Shown here piece by piece: positions 1 to 6,698 of a stretch of 8,267 bases of DNA. Below the pieces are notes generated by a model that was not told where the DNA came from, made no database searches, and saw nothing but the letters and a program-made list of their open reading frames with translations. Position 1 is the first letter of the stretch. The number at the start of each line of letters is the position of its first letter. The position numbers and the translations under genes are program-made. Source of the DNA: Epsilonproteobacteria bacterium 4484_65 (GTDB lineage: Bacteria > Campylobacterota > Campylobacteria > Campylobacterales > Sulfurovaceae). The stretch lies in assembly GCA_002085305.1 (NCBI GenBank), contig NATJ01000038.1:1-8267 (forward strand). The letters run 5' to 3'.

Positions 1-844
1 CTGCTGTATCTTGTACTACCTCTTTTGCTAACCAAGGAGGTGTTGGGTTACCATCTGCACCAATTACTTTTGCAAAATATTTATTTTCCAAGGCTACTGT
101 TTTTCCATCTCTTGTCACATTCACTCTTAATTGCATAACACGCATAGGATGCAATGACAAGGCATGAGAGCTTTTGTTCTCAATGATCACATCAAAAGTA
201 TTAGCACTTGTATTAAGATCAAGACCAACATACTTTCCTAACATATCTTGATGAGAATGTGTTCCTGGAAACCCATGAAAAGTATGTTCTTTTGTCTCAT
301 TCAGGTTTGAAACACTTCCTTTGACTTTTGGCATATGACAACTTACACAATTGGTACCGTAAAGTTCGTGTTTCACATTTGTTGAACAGACATTCATATC
401 ATACTTGTTCTTTTTATGCGAATGACAACCGATACAGACATTACCTCCATTAAAATGCGCACTGTCAGTTTTGATCTTGTGAAATGGTGAGTCAATATGC
501 TCTCTTAGCGAACCAAAATAAGATTTTTCTTCTTTAGAAACCACATTGACATTCATCATCCAGTCATGCTTGATAGACTCGATCCTATGACAATACGCAC
601 AAGAGATCCCCTCCATTTGTGTACTGTTGTTTGCATCAGGGACAACACCATTATATTTAGTCACCAATGCATCTATGTTTGAGGCAGCAGGTGTATGACA
701 CTTGGCACAGGCATAAGATTCGAGTTTTGTATTTTTAGGGTGTTTTTTCCACACAGCAGCATGGATCTCATCTTCAAAGATAGATGCTTTGGCATGCTGG
801 GTTGATTTAAACTCTTTATAGATAGTGGGATGACATGATCTTTT
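1..844 (-). pseudogene. Multihaem cytochrome c, start missing, 3' end beyond window
   Basis: The minus strand is open from 844 to base 1, about 280 codons. It has four complete CXXCH haem c motifs: CAKCH (695-709), CAYCH (587-601), CIGCH (422-436) and CVSCH (335-349). A fifth, most upstream motif is cut in half: SCHP is read at 827-838, but the position for the first cysteine (842-844) is a lysine codon and a stop (TAA, 845-847) precedes it. The following text (PTIYKEF, then STQHAKA) is typical of what follows the first haem in periplasmic multihaem cytochromes. Many histidines (KHDW, REHIDSPFH, GTHSH) could be distal haem ligands. After the last haem comes a haem-free stretch (about 1-290) that looks like a beta-rich domain. 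Such proteins are exported by Sec and move electrons in the periplasm. Here no start codon, ribosome site or signal peptide exists, because the upstream DNA is helicase coding sequence. As written the gene is broken. Its specific electron partner is unknown. Confidence 0.85.
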
Positions 845-2148
845 TTATCCGATTTAGATTTAGCAGCATCATATACCTTAAATCCATCACGCTTCGTCGT
901 TTTACGTTTTTTACTCTTAGGAACAATAGCAGACTTTTTCTTTTTCTTACCAAAAGCCCCATCCGTATTTTTATGTTCATTTTTATTTGTACGTGCACCT
1001 TTTTGTGTGAGTATCACTTTAGGTGCATAACCTTCAAGTTTTTCTTGTGGCAGCGTTTTACCCATCAGACGTTCTACATCTTTGAGTGCCACCATTTCAG
1101 TAGGTGATATAAGAGTGATCGCCAACCCTTTAGCCCCTGCTCTACCTGTACGACCGATACGATGGATGTAGTCGCCTGTAACATGCGGAATGTCATAATT
1201 CATCACTACACCAAGTGTAGGTATATCCAGTCCTCGTGCTGCAATGTCTGTGGCTACAAGTACACGTACTTTTCCCTCTTTGAAACCTTCTAATGCACGA
1301 CTTCTCTCCCCGGAACTTTTACCTCCATGGATCACAGATGTTTTAAGTCCGGAGAGATTCAGTTCAGTGGCAACTTCATCTGCCACCTCTTTTTTACGTA
1401 CAAAGACAAGAACATGCTTATAATTACGTGAACCAATAAGATAAGAGAGCAGTTCCGTCTTCTTCTCTTTAATTACAGGATAGACTACCTGTTCAACAGA
1501 ATGCGCCGATGTACCCATACTGTCAACCTCTATAAGTTTAGGTCTATGAAGTATCTGGTCTGCCAGTCGTTTTACAGATCCTGTGAGTGTCGCAGAGATG
1601 AGTACGTTTTGTCTTCTTGAGGGGAGGTGTCGGAGTATTTTACTTACTTCATGTACAAAGCCCATATCTAAAATGGTATCTGCTTCATCCAGTACCAAAT
1701 AGTCAACACTCTCAAGATTGACATTCTTTTGTCCTATATGTTCCAAAAGGCGTCCGCTCGTTGCCACGATGATATCCACACCAGCTTTAAGTCTATTTGC
1801 CTGAGATGTTAAGTTGGCACCACCAAAAAGTACAATACTTTTTAAAGGAAGATACTTTCCGTAAGTTTCTATACTTGCATGGACCTGTTTAGCTAATTCA
1901 CGTGTAGGCACCAAGATGACCGCTTTAGGATAATGCTGTCCCTCTACAAAATTCTTTGTTAACTCTTGGAGTATGGGTAAAGAAAACCCAGCGGTCTTCC
2001 CTGTACCAGTCTGAGCACCAGCCATGATATCACGACGTGTAAACATTACAGGTATAAGTGCTTTTTGTATGGGTGTTGCAGACTCATAGCCTTTGTCTTT
2101 AAGAGCTTTTAATATCTCTTCCGATAGTCCAAGTGTAGATAATGACAC
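673..2148 (-). CDS. rhlE: DEAD-box ATP-dependent RNA helicase, RhlE-like, with aberrant C-terminal tail
   Basis: Cytoplasmic RNA helicase that uses ATP to remodel RNA duplexes, for example in ribosome assembly or mRNA turnover. All core motifs are present in order: Q motif (GYESATPIQ, residues 20-28), motif I AQTGTGKT (45-52), PTRELA (81-86), TSGRL (130-134), DEAD (154-157), SAT (185-187), ATDIAARGLDI (299-309) and HRIGRTGRAG (329-338). A lysine/arginine-rich tail (about 400-436) follows, as in RhlE-type proteins. The start is GTG (2146-2148), chosen because MSLSTLGLSEEIL matches the usual N-terminus of the group. It lies 3 bases after the stop of the CNNM gene, with only a weak GAG ribosome site, so translational coupling is likely. 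Residues from about 438 to 491 are not helicase sequence: they are the cytochrome gene read out of frame, ending at a chance TAG. The true C-terminus probably lay near residue 430-437. The catalytic core is intact, so activity may survive. RhlE subgroup assignment is inference. Confidence 0.9.
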   Translation of the reverse strand: MSLSTLGLSEEILKALKDKGYESATPIQKALIPVMFTRRDIMAGAQTGTGKTAGFSLPILQELTKNFVEGQHYPKAVILVPTRELAKQVHASIETYGKYLPLKSIVLFGGANLTSQANRLKAGVDIIVATSGRLLEHIGQKNVNLESVDYLVLDEADTILDMGFVHEVSKILRHLPSRRQNVLISATLTGSVKRLADQILHRPKLIEVDSMGTSAHSVEQVVYPVIKEKKTELLSYLIGSRNYKHVLVFVRKKEVADEVATELNLSGLKTSVIHGGKSSGERSRALEGFKEGKVRVLVATDIAARGLDIPTLGVVMNYDIPHVTGDYIHRIGRTGRAGAKGLAITLISPTEMVALKDVERLMGKTLPQEKLEGYAPKVILTQKGARTNKNEHKNTDGAFGKKKKKSAIVPKSKKRKTTKRDGFKVYDAAKSKSDKKDHVIPLSIKSLNQPSMPKHLSLKMRSMLLCGKNTLKIQNSNLMPVPSVIHLLPQT

Positions 2149-2151
2149 AAT

Positions 2152-3204
2152 TTACTCTATCTCGTTAGGAATACTGTCTAATCTGCGTTTCATACGCATT
2201 TTTTGTTTTGCAACCTCTCTCATGTCTGCATCACTGTCACTCTCATCGACGATCTCAACACCCAAAATAGTCTCAACACAATCTTCGAGTGTTACGATCC
2301 CTTCTGTCTGGTCATAACCGTCAAGCACCAAAAACATATGCTCTTTTTTCTTAATGAATAGATCTAATGCTTTGGAGACAGGCAAGTTCTCAGAAATTTT
2401 AAAAATATCTTTTTTAATACTGTTCAACGTCACACTGTCATCTTCAAGTGCCTGTTTAAAGATCTTTTTGGTCATGACTATACCTGTAGTATTTTCAATA
2501 CTCTCATCATATACAGGTACCCTTGAAAATTTAAATATCGCCGATTCACTCTCTACAATATCTTTGATCGTACGCTCTCCATCCAAACCAAAAACTACGG
2601 TTCTTGGAGTAAGGATCTCTTTGATCCTGATTTTATCGAGAAGAAGAATGTTTTCTATCACATCTGATTCTTTCTCTCCAAGCAGGCCTTCATCTTCACT
2701 TAAGAGTGTACTCTCTATAAGCTCCTCTTTTGTCAAGTGCATCGAATCATCATTTTTACTGATACGGTTTGTCACAAAGAGTGTCATTATGATAATAGGA
2801 TAGGTAAGCCAGATAAAGAAACGTATAACATACGCTGCAACAGGTGCCAATGACTTCCAGTACACAGCTCCTATCGTTTTAGGGATGATTTCAGAGAGAA
2901 ACAAGATCGCAAAGGTTAAGACAATAGAAACATAAAAAACAGCTCCTGCACCATAGATACTTTCTGCTTGTGCACCAACTGCAGCCGCACCAAGTGTATT
3001 AGCGATAGTATTGAGGATCAAAATAGAAGCAATCGACTTATTAATACCGATCTTATGAGATTTCAAAAGTGCACCTGCCGTAGGACGTTCTTTTTCAAGA
3101 ACTGAAATATATGCCATGTTGACAGAGAGCAAGACTGATTCTAAGATCGAACAGATAAACGATATCACCACAGCCAAAGAGAAATAGAGAATTAACAAAT
3201 CCAT
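2152..3204 (-). CDS. CNNM/CorC-type (DUF21) membrane protein with CBS pair
   Basis: Inner-membrane protein of the CNNM/CorC family, whose members are linked to Mg2+ (or Co2+) efflux and regulated by nucleotide-binding CBS domains. The N-terminal DUF21 region (about 1-150) has hydrophobic segments near 3-29, 56-77, 87-108 and 118-146. It carries the family's polar intramembrane patches: SILES (19-23), LNTIANT (64-70) and LSEIIPKTIG (103-112). A linker with LTKEEL (157-162) leads to two CBS repeats (about 185-315), containing ILTPR (197-201), SRVPVYDE (227-234) and TLEDCVETILG (305-315). The protein then ends in a short, charged, methionine/lysine/arginine-rich tail (328-350), with no C-terminal CorC_HlyC domain, so it is the short form. 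ATG is 17 bases after the mgtE stop. A purine-rich site (AAGGTG) overlaps that stop, about 12 bases from the ATG, which is a little long. Older annotations call such proteins haemolysin C; there is no sign of haemolysis here. Transport direction and ion are inferred from family only. Confidence 0.88.
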   Translation of the reverse strand: MDLLILYFSLAVVISFICSILESVLLSVNMAYISVLEKERPTAGALLKSHKIGINKSIASILILNTIANTLGAAAVGAQAESIYGAGAVFYVSIVLTFAILFLSEIIPKTIGAVYWKSLAPVAAYVIRFFIWLTYPIIIMTLFVTNRISKNDDSMHLTKEELIESTLLSEDEGLLGEKESDVIENILLLDKIRIKEILTPRTVVFGLDGERTIKDIVESESAIFKFSRVPVYDESIENTTGIVMTKKIFKQALEDDSVTLNSIKKDIFKISENLPVSKALDLFIKKKEHMFLVLDGYDQTEGIVTLEDCVETILGVEIVDESDSDADMREVAKQKMRMKRRLDSIPNEIE

Positions 3205-3221
3205 ATAATTTAATTACACCT

Positions 3222-4550
3222 TTAAAGTAAAATAATGGTCGCCAGACCTAAAAAGCTAAAGAAGCCTACCACATCAGTTACCGTCGTCAGTATCACTGTA
3301 CTTCCAATAGCTGGATCAACTTCCATTTTTTTGAGAAACAATGGCACCATTGAACCAAAGAACCCTGCACTCAACAGATTGATGACCATTGAAAGTGCTA
3401 TGACTACGCCAAGCATCCCTTTATCAAACCATAGTGCGGCTATTAACCCCATGATTATAGCAAAAAACAGACCATTTGCAAGCGAAAGAATCACCTCTTT
3501 TTTAATCGTACGATATGCATCATTTTTTGCAATATCTCCAAGGGCTAATTGGCGCACAACAACCGTAAGACTCTGTGTCCCTGCATTACCACCCATAGAA
3601 GCCACAATAGGCATCAAAATCGCCAATGCAACGATACTCTGCAACGTCTCTTCAAAAATGCCAATGACCAATGAAGCTGCTATAGCTGTCATAAGGTTCA
3701 CACCTAACCACACTGCGCGTGCTTTTCCTGCATTGAAAATATCCTCATCTTCTTCTGCATCATCATTTACCCCTGCAAGATTATACATCTGGTCAGTTGC
3801 ATGTTCGTTAATAATATCATAAATATCATCCGAAGTGATACGGCCAAGTAAAGCACCATTATAATCAACAATAGGCATGGATGAGAGGTCATACTCTTGG
3901 AATTTTTGAACTATATCATGAATAGAATCATGATTGTACCCTACAATGGGTTTGTATTTTTCAGGATTTTCCTCAATGTTCTCTTGCAATGTTTTATCAA
4001 AATCAAATACGAGCAAGTTATCTAAACCAATCCGGTAACGCAAAATATTTTTTTCATCCGTTACAAAAAGGTAAGTGACATTTTCCAGTTCATCCTGTCT
4101 TCTGAGTTCAGCAAACTCTCTAATGACATCATGTACAGTCTGATGTAAATTGGCGGCATACACCTCCGTTTGCATATAGGCACCAGCTTCGTCTTCATCA
4201 TACTGCTTGAGGTGTAATATATCAGCCTGATCATCTTTATCTAGTTGATTAAATACTTCTTTGGCAATACTATCGTCAACTTCTTCAAGTTCTCGTATAA
4301 AGTCTGTCTGGTCATCTGATTCCAGTTCAGCTAGAGAGTCGGCTAACTCTTTGGGAGTAAAAGACTCGACAACATCTTCAAAATATCTATCAGGAAGTTC
4401 AAGTGCAACATCGGCAATGAGTTCCTTAGGTATGGATTGAACAGCTTCATCAAAACTTTTTTCACTAAGGTCTTTGAGAAGATTGGCTATTTCTGATGGG
4501 TGTAGTTCATCATTTGGATGTGCATTTAAATATTGTGTGAGTTTATCCAT
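3222..4550 (-). CDS. mgtE: Magnesium channel/transporter MgtE
   Basis: MgtE is a homodimeric inner-membrane Mg2+ channel gated by its own cytoplasmic Mg2+-sensing domains. All three parts are visible. The helical N domain (about 1-125) ends in the characteristic DEDEAGAYMQTE segment (118-129). Two CBS repeats follow (about 130-190 and 200-250; SSMPIVDYNGALLGRITSDD, 223-242), then an acidic linker (263-270, DDAEEDED). The transmembrane domain (about 279-442) has five hydrophobic helices. It contains the pore signature GGNAGTQ (320-326) and TDVVGFF (425-431), whose aspartate D426 matches the pore Asp known in Thermus MgtE. Length (442) is normal. ATG at 4548-4550 is preceded by a strong AAGGGAG ribosome site at 7-base spacing. 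It heads a likely mgtE-CNNM-helicase operon. No room is left upstream for an M-box riboswitch, so any Mg2+ control at RNA level would be of another kind. Confidence 0.96.
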   Translation of the reverse strand: MDKLTQYLNAHPNDELHPSEIANLLKDLSEKSFDEAVQSIPKELIADVALELPDRYFEDVVESFTPKELADSLAELESDDQTDFIRELEEVDDSIAKEVFNQLDKDDQADILHLKQYDEDEAGAYMQTEVYAANLHQTVHDVIREFAELRRQDELENVTYLFVTDEKNILRYRIGLDNLLVFDFDKTLQENIEENPEKYKPIVGYNHDSIHDIVQKFQEYDLSSMPIVDYNGALLGRITSDDIYDIINEHATDQMYNLAGVNDDAEEDEDIFNAGKARAVWLGVNLMTAIAASLVIGIFEETLQSIVALAILMPIVASMGGNAGTQSLTVVVRQLALGDIAKNDAYRTIKKEVILSLANGLFFAIIMGLIAALWFDKGMLGVVIALSMVINLLSAGFFGSMVPLFLKKMEVDPAIGSTVILTTVTDVVGFFSFLGLATIILL

Positions 4551-4557
4551 ACTGTTG

Positions 4558-4564
4558 CTCCCTT
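4558..4564 (-). promoter_or_regulatory. Ribosome binding site of mgtE
   Basis: AAGGGAG on the minus strand, 7 bases before the ATG at 4550. It is the strongest Shine-Dalgarno match in the window and fixes the mgtE start. Confidence 0.8.
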
Positions 4565-4587
4565 CTAAAAAATAGTTGTTTGATGAA

Positions 4588-4593
4588 TGTATA
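4588..4593 (-). promoter_or_regulatory. Possible -10 box for mgtE operon
   Basis: TATACA on the minus strand would start transcription near 4581 and give a leader of about 30 bases carrying the ribosome site. There is no convincing TTGACA at the right distance. The call is weak; it rests on position between an upstream terminator and the first gene of an operon, and on an AT-rich surrounding. Confidence 0.35.
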
Positions 4594-4597
4594 CTTG

Positions 4598-4628
4598 AAT
4601 TAGTATTAAGCGTGTTAAATTAGTATTA
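4598..4628 (-). repeat. Two 11-base direct repeats, 20-base period, upstream of mgtE
   Basis: On the minus strand TAATACTAATT occurs at 4618-4628 and again at 4598-4608, identical in all 11 bases and offset by exactly 20 bases. That puts both copies on the same face of the helix. They sit just upstream of the putative -10 box, where an activator or repressor dimer would bind. The function is inference; AT-rich sequence makes chance repeats more likely than usual. Confidence 0.6.
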
Positions 4629-4647
4629 TGTAACGAAAATGGCTTAC

Positions 4648-4681
4648 AAAGTCTTGATGGAGAATCCTCAATCAAGACTTT
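4648..4681 (-). terminator. Hairpin terminator downstream of the DUF2892 gene
   Basis: A perfect 11-base-pair stem (4648-4658 with 4671-4681) with a 12-base loop that can itself close by GAG/CTC pairing (4660-4662 with 4667-4669). It begins 3 bases after the small gene's stop. On the minus strand the following bases (GTAAGCCATTTTC) are a poor U-tract. Read on the plus strand the stem is followed by TTTTATTTA, a better one, so it may act in both directions, although no plus-strand gene ends here. Confidence 0.75.
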
Positions 4682-4684
4682 TAT

Positions 4685-4870
4685 TTAGAGTTCTATATCA
4701 CACTTTTTAGTGATGATACAAAGAGGACAGAAGTTTGAAAGTCCTGCGATAAGTGGAATAACACCTAAATAGAACCATTTAATTCCTGTATATACTCCTG
4801 CACCGATAAGTGCAAGTCCAAGAACGATTCTGATCGGTCTACATACTGCTCTGATTTTATTTACATCCAT
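4685..4870 (-). CDS. Small DUF2892 / YgaP-type two-helix membrane protein
   Basis: This 61-residue protein has two hydrophobic helices (about 13-30 and 32-50) joined by a very short turn containing KW, typical of the DUF2892 transmembrane domain, which also forms the membrane part of the rhodanese YgaP. The family hallmark is visible: a basic N-terminal helix (KIRAVCRPIRIVLG), then GVIPLIAGL and a cysteine-proline motif, here CPLC (48-51). Further cysteines lie at 10 and 57. There is no rhodanese domain, so this is the stand-alone form; its biochemical role is not known. ATG at 4868-4870 has AAGGAA 6 bases upstream. The gene lies between the pckA terminator and its own terminator, so it is probably transcribed alone. 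The CXXC pair suggests a redox or metal role, but that is speculation. Family assignment is firm. Confidence 0.85.
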   Translation of the reverse strand: MDVNKIRAVCRPIRIVLGLALIGAGVYTGIKWFYLGVIPLIAGLSNFCPLCIITKKCDIEL

Positions 4871-4876
4871 AGTTTG

Positions 4877-4882
4877 TTCCTT
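4877..4882 (-). promoter_or_regulatory. Ribosome binding site of the DUF2892 gene
   Basis: AAGGAA on the minus strand, 6 bases before the ATG. It supports this as a genuinely translated small gene. Confidence 0.7.
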
Positions 4883-4900
4883 AATGTTTTGTATTGTGAA

Positions 4901-4911
4901 ACTATACTATA
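4901..4911 (-). promoter_or_regulatory. Possible promoter -10 region of the DUF2892 gene
   Basis: Two overlapping TATAGT hexamers (minus strand, 4906-4911 and 4901-4906) lie about 30-40 bases upstream of the ATG and about 27 bases past the pckA terminator. A -35 box is not clear; the upstream is AT-rich. Confidence 0.45.
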
Positions 4912-4937
4912 GATTTCTTAGAATTAAATAAGAGAGA

Positions 4938-4963
4938 ATGACTCCTATTGAAATAGGAGTCAT
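4938..4963 (-). terminator. Rho-independent terminator of pckA
   Basis: A perfect 11-base-pair stem (4938-4948 with 4953-4963) with a four-base loop lies 12 bases after the pckA stop. On the minus strand it is followed by a pyrimidine-rich tail (TCTCTCTTATTTAATT). It separates pckA from the small membrane-protein gene. Confidence 0.85.
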
Positions 4964-4975
4964 GAAGAGTATGAT

Positions 4976-6568
4976 TTATTTGAGTTGTGGACCTGCTGAT
5001 GCATAGTCAAACTCACCACCATTGCCGTCATAACGGTGGAAGTTTTCAATGAACATAGCTGCAAGTTTATCACGTTGCGTATCGAAAACCTCTTTATTTG
5101 GCCATGAGTTACGTGGGTTAAGAAGATTTGGATCTATATCACCAAGGGTTCTTGGTACTTGAAGACGAAATGTTATTGTAGTATCAAATTCACAATCATT
5201 GATACTACCATCAAGAATAGCATCAATACATGCTCTTGTATCTTTAATACTCATACGTTTACCCGTACCATAAGGACCACCGGTCCAGCCAGTGTTTACA
5301 AGATAAACATGAACACCATGCTCATCTATCTTTGTACCAAGAAGCTTTGCATACTCAGTTGGGTGCAGTGGCAAAAATGCTTCACCAAAACATGCTGAGA
5401 ATGTAGCTACAGGTTCAGTGATACCTCTCTCTGTTCCTGCTACTTTAGCCGTATAACCACTGAGGAAATAATACATTGCCTGCTCTTTGCTTAACTTCGA
5501 TACCGGAGGTAATACACCAAATGCATCTGCAGTAAGGAAAATAATATTATTTGGATGTCCGGCTTGTAGATCCTTTTTATGATTAGCAATGTGTTCAATA
5601 GGATATGAAACTCTTGTATTCTCTGTTTTTGAGCCATCCGTGTAATCTACTTTACCATTTTCATCAGCAACAACATTTTCTAAAAGTGCATCTTTTACAA
5701 TAGCACCAAAGATCTCTGGCTCAGATTTTGCATCAAGATTAATCACTTTTGCATAACATCCACCTTCGAAATTAAAGACACCATGTTCATCCCATCCATG
5801 TTCATCATCACCGATGAGTGCTCTATGAGGATCAGTAGAAAGTGTTGTTTTACCCGTACCTGAAAGCCCAAAGAAAAGGCATACATCTTCATCTTTACCA
5901 ACATTTGCTGAACAGTGCATAGAGAGTTTACCCTCAAGTGGCAACCAGTAGTTCATCATAGAGAAGATACCCTTCTTCATCTCACCACCATACCAGGTAC
6001 CACCGATAATCGCAATATTGTCTTCAATATTAAAGACTACATAAACATCTGAGTTCAACCCATGTTCTTTGTACTTTTCATCTGTAGTTTTACATGCATT
6101 GTATACAGTAAAATCCGGTTCAAAACTTTCTAACTCTTCTTCAGTGGGACGAATGAACATATTTTTCACAAAATGTGCCTGCCATGCTACTTCAGTGATG
6201 AAACGTACTGATCTTTTACTTGCTGCACTTGCTCCGGCATATACATCTGTTACATAAATATTTTTACCGGAAAGCTGTGTTAAAGTAATATCTAAAAGTT
6301 CTTCATATATCTCTTTGTCTATTTTGGCATTTACATCACCCCAAGCGATATTCTCATTTGATGGTGCCTGATCTACAAAGTATTTGTCTTTAGGACTACG
6401 TCCTGTAAATATACCTGTGTCACACATTGCTGCACCTGATGTAGAGATCTTGCACTCTCCATGGTTTACTTCATGCGCTAGCAACTCATTATAACTTAAA
6501 TTGTAATAGACATCACCAATATCTTTTAATCCTAGCTTGTCAAGTCCGTTGGGCGTTTTGCTACTCAT
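4976..6568 (-). CDS. pckA: Phosphoenolpyruvate carboxykinase (ATP)
   Basis: Cytosolic enzyme interconverting oxaloacetate + ATP with PEP + CO2 + ADP: the entry to gluconeogenesis or, in reverse, CO2 fixation to oxaloacetate. At 530 residues it is full length for the ATP-dependent family. Catalytic positions can be matched to Escherichia coli numbering by a constant offset of 14 across the core. Examples are Y193, K199 (YGGEMKKG), H218 (MHCSANVG), the P-loop GLSGTGKTT (234-242) with K240, the metal-binding D254-D255 pair in GDDEHGW (253-259), and R319. The substrate arginine lies earlier in TGRSPKDK (R57). The ATG (6566-6568) has AGAGGA at 4-base spacing; [13 protein letters not shown] is a plausible natural N-terminus. 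It has its own likely promoter and a strong terminator, so it can be expressed apart from oadAB despite the shared pathway. No missing residue or disruption is seen. Confidence 0.97.
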   Translation of the reverse strand: MSSKTPNGLDKLGLKDIGDVYYNLSYNELLAHEVNHGECKISTSGAAMCDTGIFTGRSPKDKYFVDQAPSNENIAWGDVNAKIDKEIYEELLDITLTQLSGKNIYVTDVYAGASAASKRSVRFITEVAWQAHFVKNMFIRPTEEELESFEPDFTVYNACKTTDEKYKEHGLNSDVYVVFNIEDNIAIIGGTWYGGEMKKGIFSMMNYWLPLEGKLSMHCSANVGKDEDVCLFFGLSGTGKTTLSTDPHRALIGDDEHGWDEHGVFNFEGGCYAKVINLDAKSEPEIFGAIVKDALLENVVADENGKVDYTDGSKTENTRVSYPIEHIANHKKDLQAGHPNNIIFLTADAFGVLPPVSKLSKEQAMYYFLSGYTAKVAGTERGITEPVATFSACFGEAFLPLHPTEYAKLLGTKIDEHGVHVYLVNTGWTGGPYGTGKRMSIKDTRACIDAILDGSINDCEFDTTITFRLQVPRTLGDIDPNLLNPRNSWPNKEVFDTQRDKLAAMFIENFHRYDGNGGEFDYASAGPQLK

Positions 6569-6572
6569 AGTA

Positions 6573-6593
6573 TCCTCTTTTTTTATTATTATA
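6573..6593 (-). promoter_or_regulatory. pckA promoter -10 box and ribosome site
   Basis: A consensus TATAAT (6588-6593) preceded by TG and one base (extended -10) lies 20 bases from the pckA ATG. The best -35 candidate, TGGACT, matches 4 of 6 consensus bases but at a short 15-base spacing, so the extended -10 may carry the promoter. The predicted start near 6581 leaves a leader of only about 12 bases, almost all of it the AGAGGA ribosome site (6573-6578). Confidence 0.6.
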
Positions 6594-6631
6594 ACATGAA
6601 ATGAACAAAGTCCACTTCACTACACTGACAC

Positions 6632-6656
6632 TGAGTCTGCTTTAACAGCAGCCTCA
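6632..6656 (-). repeat. Hairpin in the oadB-pckA gap
   Basis: TGAG-x-CTGCT, a five-base loop, then AGCAG-x-CTCA: nine paired bases with a single internal mismatch (6636/6652). No U-tract follows in the minus direction, so it is not a standard intrinsic terminator. It might be an mRNA 3'-end stabiliser for oadAB, a Rho-linked structure, or a DNA dyad above the pckA promoter. Confidence 0.5.
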
Positions 6657-6671
6657 TACGACTAGTCGCAT
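6656..6671. repeat. 16-base palindrome centred on ACTAGT
   Basis: The central 10 bases CGACTAGTCG are a perfect palindrome. Extending to 16 bases leaves one G/T asymmetry. It lies 63 bases upstream of the pckA -10 box and immediately beside the hairpin. It could be an operator; function is inference. Confidence 0.45.
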
Positions 6672-6682
6672 TTTAGAGCATT

Positions 6683-6692
6683 TAACTAGTTA
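6683..6692. repeat. Second ACTAGT-centred palindrome
   Basis: TAACTAGTTA is a perfect 10-base palindrome sharing the ACTAGT core with the neighbouring one. Their centres are 24 bases apart. It starts right after the oadB stop. As RNA, the two cores can also pair with each other. Confidence 0.4.
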
Positions 6693-6698
6693 CTCAAT

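Noticed and set aside
835..850. Programmed -1 frameshift on the A6 run that would fuse the helicase to the cytochrome
   Set aside because: The run lacks a proper X-XXY-YYZ heptamer in frame (it reads T-AAA-AAA), and a cytoplasmic helicase fused to a periplasmic cytochrome without its first haem cysteine makes no functional sense.
2354..2803. 149-codon plus-strand frame opposite the CNNM gene
   Set aside because: Serine/leucine-rich composition typical of an antisense frame; the minus strand encodes clear CBS domains.
3235..3822. 195-codon open frame on the plus strand opposite mgtE
   Set aside because: It is an antisense shadow of the MgtE transmembrane region; no recognisable domain and no ribosome site.
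4551..4684. M-box or other riboswitch upstream of mgtE
   Set aside because: The gap is only 134 bases and half is taken by the upstream gene's terminator. No multi-helix leader or anti-terminator could be paired.
6601..6645. Short plus-strand reading frame [14 protein letters not shown] that resembles a signal peptide start
   Set aside because: Fourteen codons, no ribosome site, and it lies across the pckA upstream region and hairpin. No protein continues in any frame after the stop.
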